Assembly (NCBI GenBank): GCA_029259595.1
Contig: JAJDEW010000074.1
Coordinates: forward strand, 1-64,000
Direction: 5' to 3'
Length of the DNA stretch: 64,000 nucleotides
DNA from: Planctomycetota bacterium
GTDB taxonomy: Bacteria > Planctomycetota > UBA1135 > GCA-002686595
This document shows, in pieces, positions 9,022-17,994 of the stretch. The notes beneath the pieces are model-generated. The model was not told the DNA's origin, did no database searches, and saw only the letters and a list, made by a program, of their open reading frames with translations. Numbering within the stretch: position 1 is the stretch's first letter; every line of letters starts with the position of its first letter. The translations under genes and the position numbers were made by a program.

Positions 9022-9756
9022 GTGCAAATCGTCGCGCCTGAATCCTCAGACCGCGCCGCGTCGGGCGCCTGGAGCGTACGACGCGTCCTGTTCGTCCTGC
9101 TCGCCTGGGATGCCTTGCTCTTGCTCGGACACGCCCTCCTGCAGTTTTCCTGGCGCCTGCGGTACGCCGCGCCGGAGCTGAAGCAGATCTTCCGCGTCTC
9201 GAGTGAAGACAGCCTGGTCACCTGGACCAGCGTCGTGACCATGAGCGCGCTGGGGGTGGCCGTCTTCGTGCACGGCGTGCGCGAACGTTCCTTCGCCCTG
9301 CGCGCTGCCGGCGTCTGGTTCTTGTTCCTGTCGCTGGACGACGAGGCTCAGCTGCACGAACGCTTCGGACGTCTCCTGGGCGGTGGCGGCGTCACTTACG
9401 GTTGGGTCGTGTCGTTCCTGCCCGTCTACGCGCTCGTCGGAGTGCTCGTCTTCGCTCTGCTGTGGCGCGCAACACGAACGGAGCCGACCGCGCGCCGCGG
9501 TCTGGTGGCGGCCCACGGACTCTGGGCCCTCGCCGTGCTCCTCGAGATCCCCGAAAAGCACCTGATCCGCTCCAACGCGACCTGGAGCGGCCTCGAGCTG
9601 CAGCACGTCACCAAGTTCGCCGAAGAGGGCGCCGAACTGGTCGCACCGGCACTCCTGCTCGCGAGCGTGCTCAGCTTGCTCGAGCGAGCGCAATGGCGCC
9701 GCCTGAGCTCGGCCGAGGCCGGCTGGAGGCACGCGGACAGGGCCGACGCGGCCTGA
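9022..9756 (+). CDS. polytopic membrane protein of unknown function
   Basis: The 244-residue product has about six hydrophobic segments (near 22-42, 65-84, 92-105, 126-147, 160-178, 210-225). Charged residues sit in the loops, including LSLDDEAQLHERFG and HVTKFAEEGAELVAP, where the D, E and H residues could bind a metal. I do not recognise the family. The start used is GTG at 9022; a nearby ATG at 9012 is in another frame and stops after nine codons. The gene is divergent from the methyltransferase and ends 11 bases from the convergent YfhO gene, inside the glycan region. Confidence 0.65.
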   Translation: MQIVAPESSDRAASGAWSVRRVLFVLLAWDALLLLGHALLQFSWRLRYAAPELKQIFRVSSEDSLVTWTSVVTMSALGVAVFVHGVRERSFALRAAGVWFLFLSLDDEAQLHERFGRLLGGGGVTYGWVVSFLPVYALVGVLVFALLWRATRTEPTARRGLVAAHGLWALAVLLEIPEKHLIRSNATWSGLELQHVTKFAEEGAELVAPALLLASVLSLLERAQWRRLSSAEAGWRHADRADAA

Positions 9757-9767
9757 CGAGCCGGGCG

Positions 9768-12689
9768 TCACGTCGAAGCCGACGTCCGCTTCCGTTCGCG
9801 CAGCGCGAGAACGGTGCAGGCGCCGAGGCCCGACAAGCCCGCGAGCGACAGCCAGAAGCCGAGGCGCAGGGACAGGGGCTCGTAGCGGAAGACGACATCG
9901 TGCGTCCCGGCCGACAGGGCCACGCCGCGAAAGATCTGGTCGGCGAGCTCGAGCGGACGCTCCTCACCGTCGACCGTCACCGTCCAGCCGGGGAAGTACT
10001 GGTCGGTCAGGACCAGAAGGCCGTCGCCGTCGAGGCTCGCGGTCAGATGAACGGTGTTGTTCGTCCACTCCGGAACGCTGACGTCGGCTTGCGTGAAGGC
10101 CTGCTCGGGACGCCACGTGCCCGCAGAGCTCGCCACGCGCAGCGGATCCCAGTTCGCGGGTCCCGAGCGGAAGAGGTCGCCGAGCTCGTCGAGCGTGACG
10201 ACCTCCGGGACGCAGAAGGCGCGCGGCAGGGGATCCGTCGCGCGGTAGATCCACGTCTCGGCGCGGCGCGGTCCGTCCGGGCTGGCGATGAGCTCCCAGC
10301 CAGCGTGCTCGAAGGGCGAGCGCATGACGAGCAGCGCGACGCCGTACAGGCGGAAGGCCGGATTCGCGAGGTCGACGCCGCGCGGGTTCCACGCGAGGAG
10401 CGGGTTCGCGCCGGGCAGGACGTTGAAGCGGTACTCGTTGAAGAGCGCCGGGTCCATCGCGTCGTAGCCGTCGAGATGGCGCAGGCCACGCACGAGCCCC
10501 ATGTTCGCCTGCAGGACGCCGGCGTCGGAAAAATAGCGGTGCGGGCCGAGCTCGGCCGCGAGAACGGCCTCGGTCTCCGTGGGAGGAAAGACCCAGGCAC
10601 GCGGCACCGACGGGTTGACCCCGTCCTCGAAGGCGAGCCCTTGCCAACCGGCCAGCACGACCGCGCCCCAGGCGAGCTTGCGTCGCGCGGGCACCACGCC
10701 CACGAAGAGCAAGCCGAGTGCGAGGAACGCCAGCGTCCCGGGCGAGCGCGTGATGCTGCGCGATACGCGCGACACACGCGCTTGGCGGGTGACGACGGGC
10801 AGGCCGTCGACGGAGAGCTCGAGCTCGAAGCGGTAGAGGCCGTTCGGAAGCAGGCTGGTCAGGAGGAACGGCGTCCGGAACCAGACGGCGTTCGGCGGCG
10901 CAGCGGCGACGGCGGCGGTCGCTTCGGTGCGGGCCGCGGCGGACGGGGTCCGCGCAAGCTCGAGCTTCACCTCGTAGACCGTATCGCCGTGCGGGCGCGG
11001 AAGCGGACGCCCGGCAGCATCGATGCGAACCGGCTTCACGAGCGCGAGGTCGAAGTTCACCTCCGGCGCGATCCAACCCTCGAAGCGCGAGTCCACGCCG
11101 TCGATCTCGAGCTCGGGCAGGAGGGCAAAGCGCAAGAGTTCGTGGGTCTCCGGTCCGGTCTCGACACCGGCCTCGAGCGCCTCGGTGCCCGGTTCGGCGT
11201 AGGCCGCGACCAGGAGCGGAATGAACAGCGCGCAGGCCGTGAGGCGCGCCGTGCGCGTCGCCGCTTGCAACCCCTCCCCCGCCAGGAGCCCGAGAAACAA
11301 CGAACCGACCGCTGCGCACCTCACCGTCGCACCGAGTCCGACCATCGGCACGAAGCGATAGAGTTCGACCAACCCCGGCAGCTGGATGCTCAAGAGAAAG
11401 GCCGACACCCCGACCGCGATCACGAGCCGGCGACGGGGCAAGACGCGGCGCGGGGACAGGAGCGCGGCGACCGCGAGAACGAGCGCGACGAAGGCGATCC
11501 AGGGGCTCGCGACCTCGATGTAGTTCCACTCGCCGCGATAGCCGCCGAGCCCGTCGCCGGGCTTGCCGAGCCGATCCGGAACGAGCGCGAGCGCGGCGTG
11601 CAGGCCGAGTCCTTCTCGCACGAAGAAGACGGTCGCCGCCGCCACCGCGGCCGTCAGGCCGAGCAGCGCGGGGAGCCAGGCCCCGAGACGCCGTGGCGCG
11701 ACGTCGGCCCGGAAGAAGCGCGTGGCCCAGGCCCCCAGCCCGAAGACGAGGGCCAGGAATCCGAGCGCCAGCGCGTCGACGCGCGCCCGATCGGCCTCCG
11801 CTTGGCGCACGATGCGCGCCGCCGAAAGCTGCAAGTACTCGTAGAGCGGAAGCAGCGAGGCCGACGCGATGAGCGTCCCCACGAACAGCGCCAGGAGCGC
11901 GCGCTGACCCGCGACGCGATCGGTGCGCAGGAGCGCGAGCGCCCACAGCCCGCCGGCGAGTCCGACGTAGAAGGCCGTCTCCGCGTGGCCGCCCAGGATC
12001 GCGAGCGCGAGAGCGACCGCCGCCCCCGTCGCCGCGCGCCAGGGCCGTGGCCCGCGGAGCGCCTCGAGCCCGAGGAGCATCCACGGCAGGAAGGGAGGCA
12101 CGTGCCCGAGCGGATGGTTCAACCAGACGACAAGAAAGCCCGAGAAGCCGAAGGTCACCCCCGTCAGGGCCGCCGGCGCCGGCGCGAGCCCCAACCGACG
12201 CGCCAGCACATAGGCCCCGAGTAGGGCCAAGGCGTACCGCAGCCAGGCCCAACAGCCATAGCCCCAGTGAAACCAGTCGAGCCCTCCGAGCGCCTCGAGC
12301 GCGACCATCGAGAGCACCTGCGGATCGAAGGCTCCGGTCTGCGCGTTGGCGACCCCGGGTGCTCCGGCATAGATGAGCGGATTCCAGAAGGGCGGATCGC
12401 CCGCGCGCCAGCTGCGCGACACCCAACGGTGGAACGAATAGAAGAAGTTGGCCTGGTCCGAGAGGTCCTGGTTGAGCGCCCGGTCGTCGGGGCCGAGCCC
12501 GATCGCCGCCGACCAGGGCAGCTGCACCGCAGCGGTGTCGAGCGCGCTGTAGACGTGCGAATGCCCGAAGAGGACCTTGCGCACCGGCCAGGCCGCCAGA
12601 AGCAGGGCGCAGGCGCAGGCGAGCAGGAACTCGCGCCGGGAAAGGCTTTCCGCACGTTGTTCCACGAGAGGGGGATTCTGCCGGGCCAT
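9768..12689 (-). CDS. YfhO-family multispanning membrane protein
   Basis: This 973-residue protein fits the YfhO family, GT-C-like membrane proteins often tied to glycan modification. The N-terminus has a transmembrane helix, then a first exported loop with PWSAAIG and ALNQDLSDQANFFYSF, WNPLIYAGAPGVANAQTG and about a dozen further hydrophobic helices to residue ~560. A long C-terminal exported domain includes DGYDAMDPALFNEYR and ends in a beta domain (YFPGWTVTVDGEE) before a last transmembrane helix; that last motif is a family hallmark. The ATG at 12689 is chosen over the GTG at 12779 because the extra 30 residues are low-complexity and precede the natural start (MARQNPP). Function is likely glycosyl transfer from a polyprenyl-phosphate sugar, which fits the neighbouring DPG-synthase-like gene. 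Confidence 0.8.
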   Translation of the reverse strand: MARQNPPLVEQRAESLSRREFLLACACALLLAAWPVRKVLFGHSHVYSALDTAAVQLPWSAAIGLGPDDRALNQDLSDQANFFYSFHRWVSRSWRAGDPPFWNPLIYAGAPGVANAQTGAFDPQVLSMVALEALGGLDWFHWGYGCWAWLRYALALLGAYVLARRLGLAPAPAALTGVTFGFSGFLVVWLNHPLGHVPPFLPWMLLGLEALRGPRPWRAATGAAVALALAILGGHAETAFYVGLAGGLWALALLRTDRVAGQRALLALFVGTLIASASLLPLYEYLQLSAARIVRQAEADRARVDALALGFLALVFGLGAWATRFFRADVAPRRLGAWLPALLGLTAAVAAATVFFVREGLGLHAALALVPDRLGKPGDGLGGYRGEWNYIEVASPWIAFVALVLAVAALLSPRRVLPRRRLVIAVGVSAFLLSIQLPGLVELYRFVPMVGLGATVRCAAVGSLFLGLLAGEGLQAATRTARLTACALFIPLLVAAYAEPGTEALEAGVETGPETHELLRFALLPELEIDGVDSRFEGWIAPEVNFDLALVKPVRIDAAGRPLPRPHGDTVYEVKLELARTPSAAARTEATAAVAAAPPNAVWFRTPFLLTSLLPNGLYRFELELSVDGLPVVTRQARVSRVSRSITRSPGTLAFLALGLLFVGVVPARRKLAWGAVVLAGWQGLAFEDGVNPSVPRAWVFPPTETEAVLAAELGPHRYFSDAGVLQANMGLVRGLRHLDGYDAMDPALFNEYRFNVLPGANPLLAWNPRGVDLANPAFRLYGVALLVMRSPFEHAGWELIASPDGPRRAETWIYRATDPLPRAFCVPEVVTLDELGDLFRSGPANWDPLRVASSAGTWRPEQAFTQADVSVPEWTNNTVHLTASLDGDGLLVLTDQYFPGWTVTVDGEERPLELADQIFRGVALSAGTHDVVFRYEPLSLRLGFWLSLAGLSGLGACTVLALRERKRTSAST

Positions 12690-12814
12690 GCTCGGAGGCT
12701 CACGAGCATTCGACGCTTTTCGCCCCGGCCGTGCGAAGGTCGCAGCGCTGACGAGAGACAAGTGTGCTCGTGTGCGCACCCGGGCGCTGCCGACGATACG
12801 GTTTCGAGGCGGGC

Positions 12815-12853
12815 TTCGATCGCTCTTCGTCCGCCCCCGCTATCATCCGCCCC
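12815..12853 (+). promoter_or_regulatory. candidate leaderless promoter of the DPG-synthase-like gene
   Basis: A TATCAT hexamer at 12841-12846 ends seven bases before the ATG at 12854, so transcription would begin at or within a base or two of the start codon. No Shine-Dalgarno lies in the gap. The -35 region is weak (TTCGAT at 12815-12820 at a long spacing). This is the same layout as at 20326, 51457, 53763 and 60837. Confidence 0.45.
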
Positions 12854-13585
12854 ATGAGCGCCGCCCCCGCCCTGAGCGTCGTCTTGCCCGTCTTCGACGA
12901 GGCGCTCGTCCTGGAGGCCTCCCTGTCCGAGATCGAGGCCTACCTCGTGGGACTCGGGACGAGCTTCGAGATCGTCTGCGTCGACGACGGTTCGCGCGAC
13001 GCTTCGCTCGAGATCCTGCGCCGCGTGGCCAGCGAGCGGGAGCATCTCGTGGTCGCGGCGCTGCCCGTGAACCGCGGCAAGGGCGCCGCGGTCCGCCAGG
13101 GGATGCTCCTGGCCCGGGGCAAGCGCATCGTGTTCATGGACGCGGACCTGTCGACGCCGCTCGACGAGCTCCCGGCCATCCTGGGGGCGCTCGACTCCGG
13201 CTATGACGTCGTGATCGGCAACCGGCGCGCGCCGGGGTCGAAGATCGACCGCCACCAGCCCTGGATCCGCGAGGTCCTGGGCAAGGGCTTCACCACCGTG
13301 ACGCGACTCCTCCTGGCGCCCGGCGTGCACGACTTCACGTGTGGCTTCAAGGCCTTCCAGCACGAGGCGGCCCAGGAGATCTTTCGGCGCTCGTTGCTCG
13401 ACGGGTGGGCCTTCGACGCCGAGCTGGTCGTCATCGCCCAAGAGCTCGGCTTCAAGCTGGCTCAGGTGCCGGTGCGCTGGAAGCACGAAGACGGGACCAA
13501 GGTGCGCGTCGGCAGCGCGGTCGTGGCGTCGTTGCTCGAGCTGCTGCGCGTACGCTGGAACCGGATGCGCGGGCGCTACCGGTGA
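12854..13585 (+). CDS. family 2 glycosyltransferase, dolichyl/polyprenyl-phosphate hexose synthase type
   Basis: The 243-residue GT-A enzyme resembles dolichyl-phosphate beta-glucosyltransferase. It has VVLPVFDEA (9-17), VDDGS (43-47), NRGKGAAVRQGM (73-84), the metal-binding MDADLSTP (95-102), GNRRAPGS (122-129), then DFTCGFKAF and WAFDAELVV in the acceptor region. There is no C-terminal membrane segment, so it is probably peripheral. It would make a lipid-phosphate-sugar donor for GT-C enzymes such as the divergent YfhO protein. The ATG at 12854 gives a start exactly at the family N-terminus. The next gene's GTG overlaps the end of this CDS. Confidence 0.88.
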   Translation: MSAAPALSVVLPVFDEALVLEASLSEIEAYLVGLGTSFEIVCVDDGSRDASLEILRRVASEREHLVVAALPVNRGKGAAVRQGMLLARGKRIVFMDADLSTPLDELPAILGALDSGYDVVIGNRRAPGSKIDRHQPWIREVLGKGFTTVTRLLLAPGVHDFTCGFKAFQHEAAQEIFRRSLLDGWAFDAELVVIAQELGFKLAQVPVRWKHEDGTKVRVGSAVVASLLELLRVRWNRMRGRYR

Positions 13586-14343
13586 GCGCGACGTGGCGTG
13601 ACCTGCCCGGCGACCCGGGGCTCGAACGCACGTCGCTTGCGAACGAGAACGGTCCCTACGTCGGCGCTGAGCAGCGCACCGCCCTGCGGCGCTTCGCGAC
13701 CGACCCCGCACTCGACCGACTCCTGGGCGAGCTCTACCGGGGCTTCGGACCGCAGCGCTGGTGGCCGGCCGAGACCCCGTTCGAGGTGATCGTCGGCGCC
13801 GTGCTGACCCAGAACACGTCCTGGCGCAACGTCGAGCTGGCGCTCGGCGAGCTGCGGCGCGCGCGACGGCTGACGCCGGCGCGCCTCCTGGCGGACTCGG
13901 AGGCGGCGCTCGAGCGCCGCATCCGTTCCTCGGGCACGTTTCGCGCCAAGGCAACCCGACTGCGTGCCGTGTCCGCCTGGTACCTCGAACGGGGCGGCCT
14001 GCGGCACCTGCGCAAGGCGCCGCTCGAAGCCCTGCGCCAGGATCTGCTCGGGGTTCACGGGGTCGGGCCGGAGACCGCGGATTCGATCCTGTGCTACGCG
14101 GCAGGGCGTCGAACGGCCGTGGTCGACGCCTACACGCGACGGATCCTCGGACGGCACGAGCTCGCCGATCCCACCGCACCGTACGATGCTCTGCGCACAT
14201 GGCTCATGGAGCGACTCGTCCGGTCCCAGGCCGTCTTCGAGGAATTCCACGCCCTGTGCGTGCGCGCTGGCTACGACAACTGCAAGCCGCTCGCACGCTG
14301 CACGACTTGCCCAGCTCGCACGCCCGCCGCGCTCGCTTCCTGA
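13582..14343 (+). CDS. HhH-GPD DNA glycosylase, endonuclease III-related, lacking the catalytic Lys
   Basis: This 253-residue protein has the endonuclease III fold: AVLTQNTSWRNVELAL (73-88), a helix-hairpin-helix LLGVHGVGPETA (155-166) and the catalytic Asp in AVVDAYTRRI (D182). The lyase Lys of EndoIII (G-x-G-R-K-T-A) is Glu here (E164), as in monofunctional relatives such as MagIII-type 3-methyladenine glycosylases. Cysteines at 226, 234, 240 and 243 could hold a 4Fe-4S cluster, but their spacing (7, 5, 2) differs from the EndoIII pattern (6, 2, 5). The GTG start overlaps the previous stop (GTGA). Removal of alkylated bases without strand cleavage is an inference. Confidence 0.85.
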   Translation: MSATWRDLPGDPGLERTSLANENGPYVGAEQRTALRRFATDPALDRLLGELYRGFGPQRWWPAETPFEVIVGAVLTQNTSWRNVELALGELRRARRLTPARLLADSEAALERRIRSSGTFRAKATRLRAVSAWYLERGGLRHLRKAPLEALRQDLLGVHGVGPETADSILCYAAGRRTAVVDAYTRRILGRHELADPTAPYDALRTWLMERLVRSQAVFEEFHALCVRAGYDNCKPLARCTTCPARTPAALAS

Positions 14344-14352
14344 CTCCCCGAC

Positions 14353-15078
14353 ATGTTCAAGGATCACTCGCTCACGATCGTCATCCCCGCGCACAACGAG
14401 GAGCAGACGATTCGGGACGTCGTCGAGGAGTTTCGGGCCGTCGAGTGCGTGGATCGCGTGCTGGTCATCGAGAACAACTGCAAGGACGCGACCGCCGCAC
14501 TGGCCCGCGACGCCGGGGCCGAGGTCGTGGCGGAGACCGCTCCCGGTTACGGCTGTGCGATCCGGGCCGGGCTGGATCACGCATTTGCCACGGGCGCGGA
14601 CATCGTCGCGATCACGGAGGCGGATGGATCCTTCCGCGGCACGGACGTCTGGAAATTGCTTCACTACCTCGAGGACGGCCACATGGCGCTCGGGACGCGG
14701 ACGACCCGCCAGATGGTCGAGCAGGGTGCCAACATGTACCGGCTCCTGCGCTGGGGCAACGTCGTGATGGCCAAGGTGCTCGAACTCTCCTGGTACCTGC
14801 CCCACGAGCCGCGCTTGACGGACGTCGGATGCACGTACCGCGCACTGTGGAAGGAAACCTGGGCCAAGATCGGCCCCGGAACGCGCGAAGCGGGCCCGTC
14901 CTTCTCGCCCGAAATGATCTGCGAGGCCTACCGGCAGGGCCTGCGGGTGATCGAGATCCCGGTCCACTACGGGGCCCGCCTGGGCGGGGAATCGAAGCAC
15001 TCCAAGGGACTTTTCCAGGTTGCCCAAACAGGTCTCGGGATGTTCCGGACGATCATCCGGAAGCGCTTCGTGGGCTGA
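14353..15078 (+). CDS. family 2 glycosyltransferase
   Basis: The 241-residue GT-A protein has TIVIPAHNEEQTI at its start, VIENNCKDAT where the donor-binding VDDGSxDxT usually lies, a GYGCAIRAGLDHA stretch, and ITEADGSF in place of the usual D-x-D. The metal motif is therefore E-A-D. In the C-terminal half, DVGCTYRALWKETW and IPVHYGARLGGESKHS are typical of lipid-linked glycosyltransferases such as polyprenyl-phosphate sugar synthases. There is no membrane segment. It starts nine bases after the glycosylase gene and is followed by a rho-independent terminator. Substrate unknown. Confidence 0.85.
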   Translation: MFKDHSLTIVIPAHNEEQTIRDVVEEFRAVECVDRVLVIENNCKDATAALARDAGAEVVAETAPGYGCAIRAGLDHAFATGADIVAITEADGSFRGTDVWKLLHYLEDGHMALGTRTTRQMVEQGANMYRLLRWGNVVMAKVLELSWYLPHEPRLTDVGCTYRALWKETWAKIGPGTREAGPSFSPEMICEAYRQGLRVIEIPVHYGARLGGESKHSKGLFQVAQTGLGMFRTIIRKRFVG

Positions 15079-15087
15079 GCTCGCGAT

Positions 15088-15127
15088 CCGAACGACCGGA
15101 GCGATGCTCCGGGGCTTCGGATTTTGT
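15088..15127 (+). terminator. rho-independent terminator after the glycosyltransferase gene
   Basis: A compound hairpin has outer stem CCGAA (15088-15092) with TTCGG (15116-15120) and inner stem CCGGAGC (15096-15102) with GCTCCGG (15106-15112) around a three-base loop. It is followed by ATTTTGT. It begins 10 bases after the stop codon and separates this unit from the response-regulator gene. Confidence 0.75.
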
Positions 15128-15266
15128 ACGGTTTCGGTCAATCAAAGTACCGAAGAGGTGGTCGGCCCGTAACCGTCGCGTCACGAGACCGAGACCAACG
15201 GGAAGGACCGTTATGCTGACCACGCGAAACGACGATCGACCGACCAACCGAACCCAATCAGGGAAC

Positions 15267-15956
15267 ATGACGCATCACATTCTTGTCGTGGAGGACGAAG
15301 AGCCGCTCGCTTTCGGAATCCGTGACGCGCTGATCCATTCGGGTTACGAGGTCGATGTCGTGCACGACGGCGACGCGGCCCTCGATACCGTGAAAGACGG
15401 TCGCTTCGACCTCGTCGTCCTGGACCTCATGCTCCCGGGCAAGAGCGGCTTGGACGTCCTGCGCGAGCTGCGCGGACTTCAGCACGACGTGCGCGTCGTG
15501 GTGCTCACCGCCCTGGCCGAGGAGGCGGACCGCGTCCGCGGCTTCGAGCTCGGCGCGGACGACTACATCCCCAAGCCCTTTTCGCCGCGCGAACTGGTCG
15601 CGCGAGTGAACGCCCAGTTCCGTCGTAGGGAGATGGACACCGCTCCGCCCCCGACCCTGAATCTGCCCGAAGGCATCGTCGTCGACCTCGCTCGTCTCGA
15701 GGTGCACCGCGACGGCGAGACCATCCCGCTCACCCCCCGTGAAGGCGACATCCTCGAGTACCTCGTTCGCAACCGCAACCGGGTGGTGACGCGCGAGGAC
15801 CTGCTCCTCGACGTCTGGCATTACCGCAACGCCAACGTCGAGACGCGGACGGTCGACATCCACATCGTCGGCTTGCGCCGCAAGGTCGAGCCCGATCCCT
15901 CGAAGCCCTCCCTGATCCAGACGGTTCGGGGCAAGGGTTATCGTTGGTACACCTGA
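15267..15956 (+). CDS. OmpR/PhoB-family response regulator
   Basis: The 229-residue protein has a receiver domain with acidic pocket EDEE (9-12), phospho-acceptor Asp in LVVLDLMLPG (near 52), the switch Thr in VVLTAL and Lys in YIPKPFSP (near 103). Its C-terminal winged helix ends with the recognition-helix segment VETRTVDIHIVGLRRK and a RGKGYRW wing, typical of OmpR. The ATG at 15267 is preceded by AGGGA at five bases; an in-frame ATG at 15213 would add 18 residues of no known role. It is cotranscribed with the histidine kinase 31 bases downstream. Its targets are not visible. Confidence 0.93.
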   Translation: MTHHILVVEDEEPLAFGIRDALIHSGYEVDVVHDGDAALDTVKDGRFDLVVLDLMLPGKSGLDVLRELRGLQHDVRVVVLTALAEEADRVRGFELGADDYIPKPFSPRELVARVNAQFRRREMDTAPPPTLNLPEGIVVDLARLEVHRDGETIPLTPREGDILEYLVRNRNRVVTREDLLLDVWHYRNANVETRTVDIHIVGLRRKVEPDPSKPSLIQTVRGKGYRWYT

Positions 15957-15987
15957 GCACGGACCCGCCCCGGACCGCGCGCATGCC

Positions 15988-17796
15988 TTGCGAAGACTGA
16001 GGACGACCCGCACCTCCCTGGGGCTCTTCGGAGCCCTCCTGGTGATGCCGACCCTGGTCCTGGGGGCGTTGTACTGGCGCGAGCTGGTCAACGACTACGA
16101 AGCCCAGCTGGAGTCGATCCCGCAGGCCGCGCAGAGCGCGAAGGACCGGATCGTCGCCAGCATGGTCGAGCGCTTCCAGAAGCTGCTCGAGAGCGAGGCG
16201 CGCCGGCCGTTCACGCACTACGGTGAGATCTTCTCGCCCGAGGACGCGATCGGTAGCGACCTGGCGTTGACCGAATCGCCGCTGGTGAGCGAGGAGCGGC
16301 CGCGCGAGATCGAGGCCTGGTTCTCGTTCGAATTCGACTACGGCGAGACCGAGATCCACGTCCTGCAGGGCGACGCGGGCAAGGGTGAGAACCTGGCGCG
16401 CAAGGAGAACTACCTCAGCTCGGCGATCGCCGACTTCCGCAAGCGCTACCTGGGCGAAGGCTTGTACTCGCGCCTGACCGGCTTGCAGGGCGAGAAGACG
16501 ACGACTTATCCGCTGGCGGCGGTGGCGGTGTTCCTCGGTTACAAGGAACAGGCGCAACAGACCTGCTTGAAGGCCTGCGCCTCGAAGATGGAGGGGCACG
16601 AGGTGCCCGTCAACGTCTTCGACTTCGAGCTCGACTTCTACCTTCAGGACGGCAAACGACCGCGCGCGATCGCGTCGCGCCGCATCTCCTTCCCCATCGA
16701 GGACGTGCCCGCCAACGTTCCCTGCCTGGCCTCGATCGAAGGCGAGGTCTTCACGATCATCCAGGGCTTCATCCTGCAGCCGGAGTGGCTCTTCAACGAG
16801 CTCCCGCAGCTCCAGGCGCGCCGCGTGCTGGCCGGCGCGGAAGAGCTCTTGACCCTCGGGCCCTCCTACGAGGACGCCACGCGCTCCGTCGCGACGATCA
16901 ACCTGATCAGCGAGCTCGGCTTCGACACGGCGGAGCCCGAGGAGCGCTGGTATCGCCAGCTCGAGGTCGCCGTCGACCGCGAGGAGATCCGACGACGCTT
17001 CGAGAAGCAGTCGCAGCGCTTCCTGCTCGTCGCGTTCATGCTGGTCCTGACCCTCTCGACGGGGATGGTCTTCATGTACCGCAGCGTCAGCAAGGAGCTG
17101 GACCACGCGCACCGCATGCAGAACTTCGTGGCCGCGGTGACGCACGAACTCCGCACGCCCATCTCGACCATCCAGCTGCACGCGGAGATGTTGCTCGAGG
17201 GCTGGACCACGGACCCGGAGGTGGTGAAGACGTACCACGCTCGCATCCTGCGGGAGACGAAACGACTGTCGACGCTGGTCGAACGCGTGCTCGAAAAGAG
17301 CCGGCTCAAGGAGCGGACGACCGATCCCGTTCGCGCCAACCTGAGCGAGATCCTGCAGGAGCTCGAGCACGACCTCGTCGGCGTGGAGGAAGGCGGTCCG
17401 CGGGACGTGCGCTTCGAGCTCGAGCGCGACCTGCCCCCCGCCTGGCTCACGCCCGAGGCGGTCGTCGGCATCGCCACGAACCTGGTCGAGAACGCCCGCA
17501 AGTACGCTCCGGTCCCCGCCGGGGGTGAGCCGATCTGCGTTCGGACGCGCTCCCGGGAGGGCCACGTCTACATCGAAGTGGCGGATCGGGGTCCCGGAGT
17601 TCCCGCGGGGGAGCGCGATCGGATTTTCGAGGCCTTCTATCGCGTTGGTAGCGAAGCGACCCGCACGACCAAGGGCACGGGGCTCGGGTTGCATCTCGTT
17701 CAGCTCTTCGCGGAGTCGGTCGGGGCCCAAGCTCAGTATCTTCCGCGGGACGGTGGCGGCTCTATCTTCCAAGTCGCATTTAAGACGGCGGGGTAA
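15988..17796 (+). CDS. sensor histidine kinase
   Basis: The 602-residue kinase has one transmembrane helix near 13-33, a ~310-residue periplasmic sensor region with no recognised domain, a second helix near 345-367, then HisKA with AAVTHELRTPIS (phospho-acceptor His near 386). The HATPase domain has the N box NLVENARKYAP (near 498), G1 DRGPGVP and G2 GTGLGLHL. There is no HAMP domain: only about 15 residues separate the helix from the dimerisation helix. The start used is TTG at 15988 (a nearby ATG at 15983 is out of frame). It forms a two-component pair with the upstream regulator; the adjacent glycan genes are plausible but unproven targets. Confidence 0.92.
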   Translation: MRRLRTTRTSLGLFGALLVMPTLVLGALYWRELVNDYEAQLESIPQAAQSAKDRIVASMVERFQKLLESEARRPFTHYGEIFSPEDAIGSDLALTESPLVSEERPREIEAWFSFEFDYGETEIHVLQGDAGKGENLARKENYLSSAIADFRKRYLGEGLYSRLTGLQGEKTTTYPLAAVAVFLGYKEQAQQTCLKACASKMEGHEVPVNVFDFELDFYLQDGKRPRAIASRRISFPIEDVPANVPCLASIEGEVFTIIQGFILQPEWLFNELPQLQARRVLAGAEELLTLGPSYEDATRSVATINLISELGFDTAEPEERWYRQLEVAVDREEIRRRFEKQSQRFLLVAFMLVLTLSTGMVFMYRSVSKELDHAHRMQNFVAAVTHELRTPISTIQLHAEMLLEGWTTDPEVVKTYHARILRETKRLSTLVERVLEKSRLKERTTDPVRANLSEILQELEHDLVGVEEGGPRDVRFELERDLPPAWLTPEAVVGIATNLVENARKYAPVPAGGEPICVRTRSREGHVYIEVADRGPGVPAGERDRIFEAFYRVGSEATRTTKGTGLGLHLVQLFAESVGAQAQYLPRDGGGSIFQVAFKTAG

Positions 17797-17994
17797 TTAG
17801 AGCTTCCCCAGCGGAGCGCAGGCGGGGTATGCTCCGCCTTCCCTCTCCCTGACATGGGCTGCGGGTCGCCGCCCTCCTCTGGCGACCGGACAGCCTCTCC
17901 ATTCAAGTTCCGTCTCCCTTGGCGCCGATGCGGAATCACGCGGACTGAATCTCGGATCCAGTCTCCCCACCCAAGCGCCTTTTTCTCCCCCACC

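Noticed and set aside
9402-12224. 940-codon open frame antisense to the YfhO gene
   Set aside because: Low-complexity charged sequence; the opposite strand encodes a clear membrane protein.
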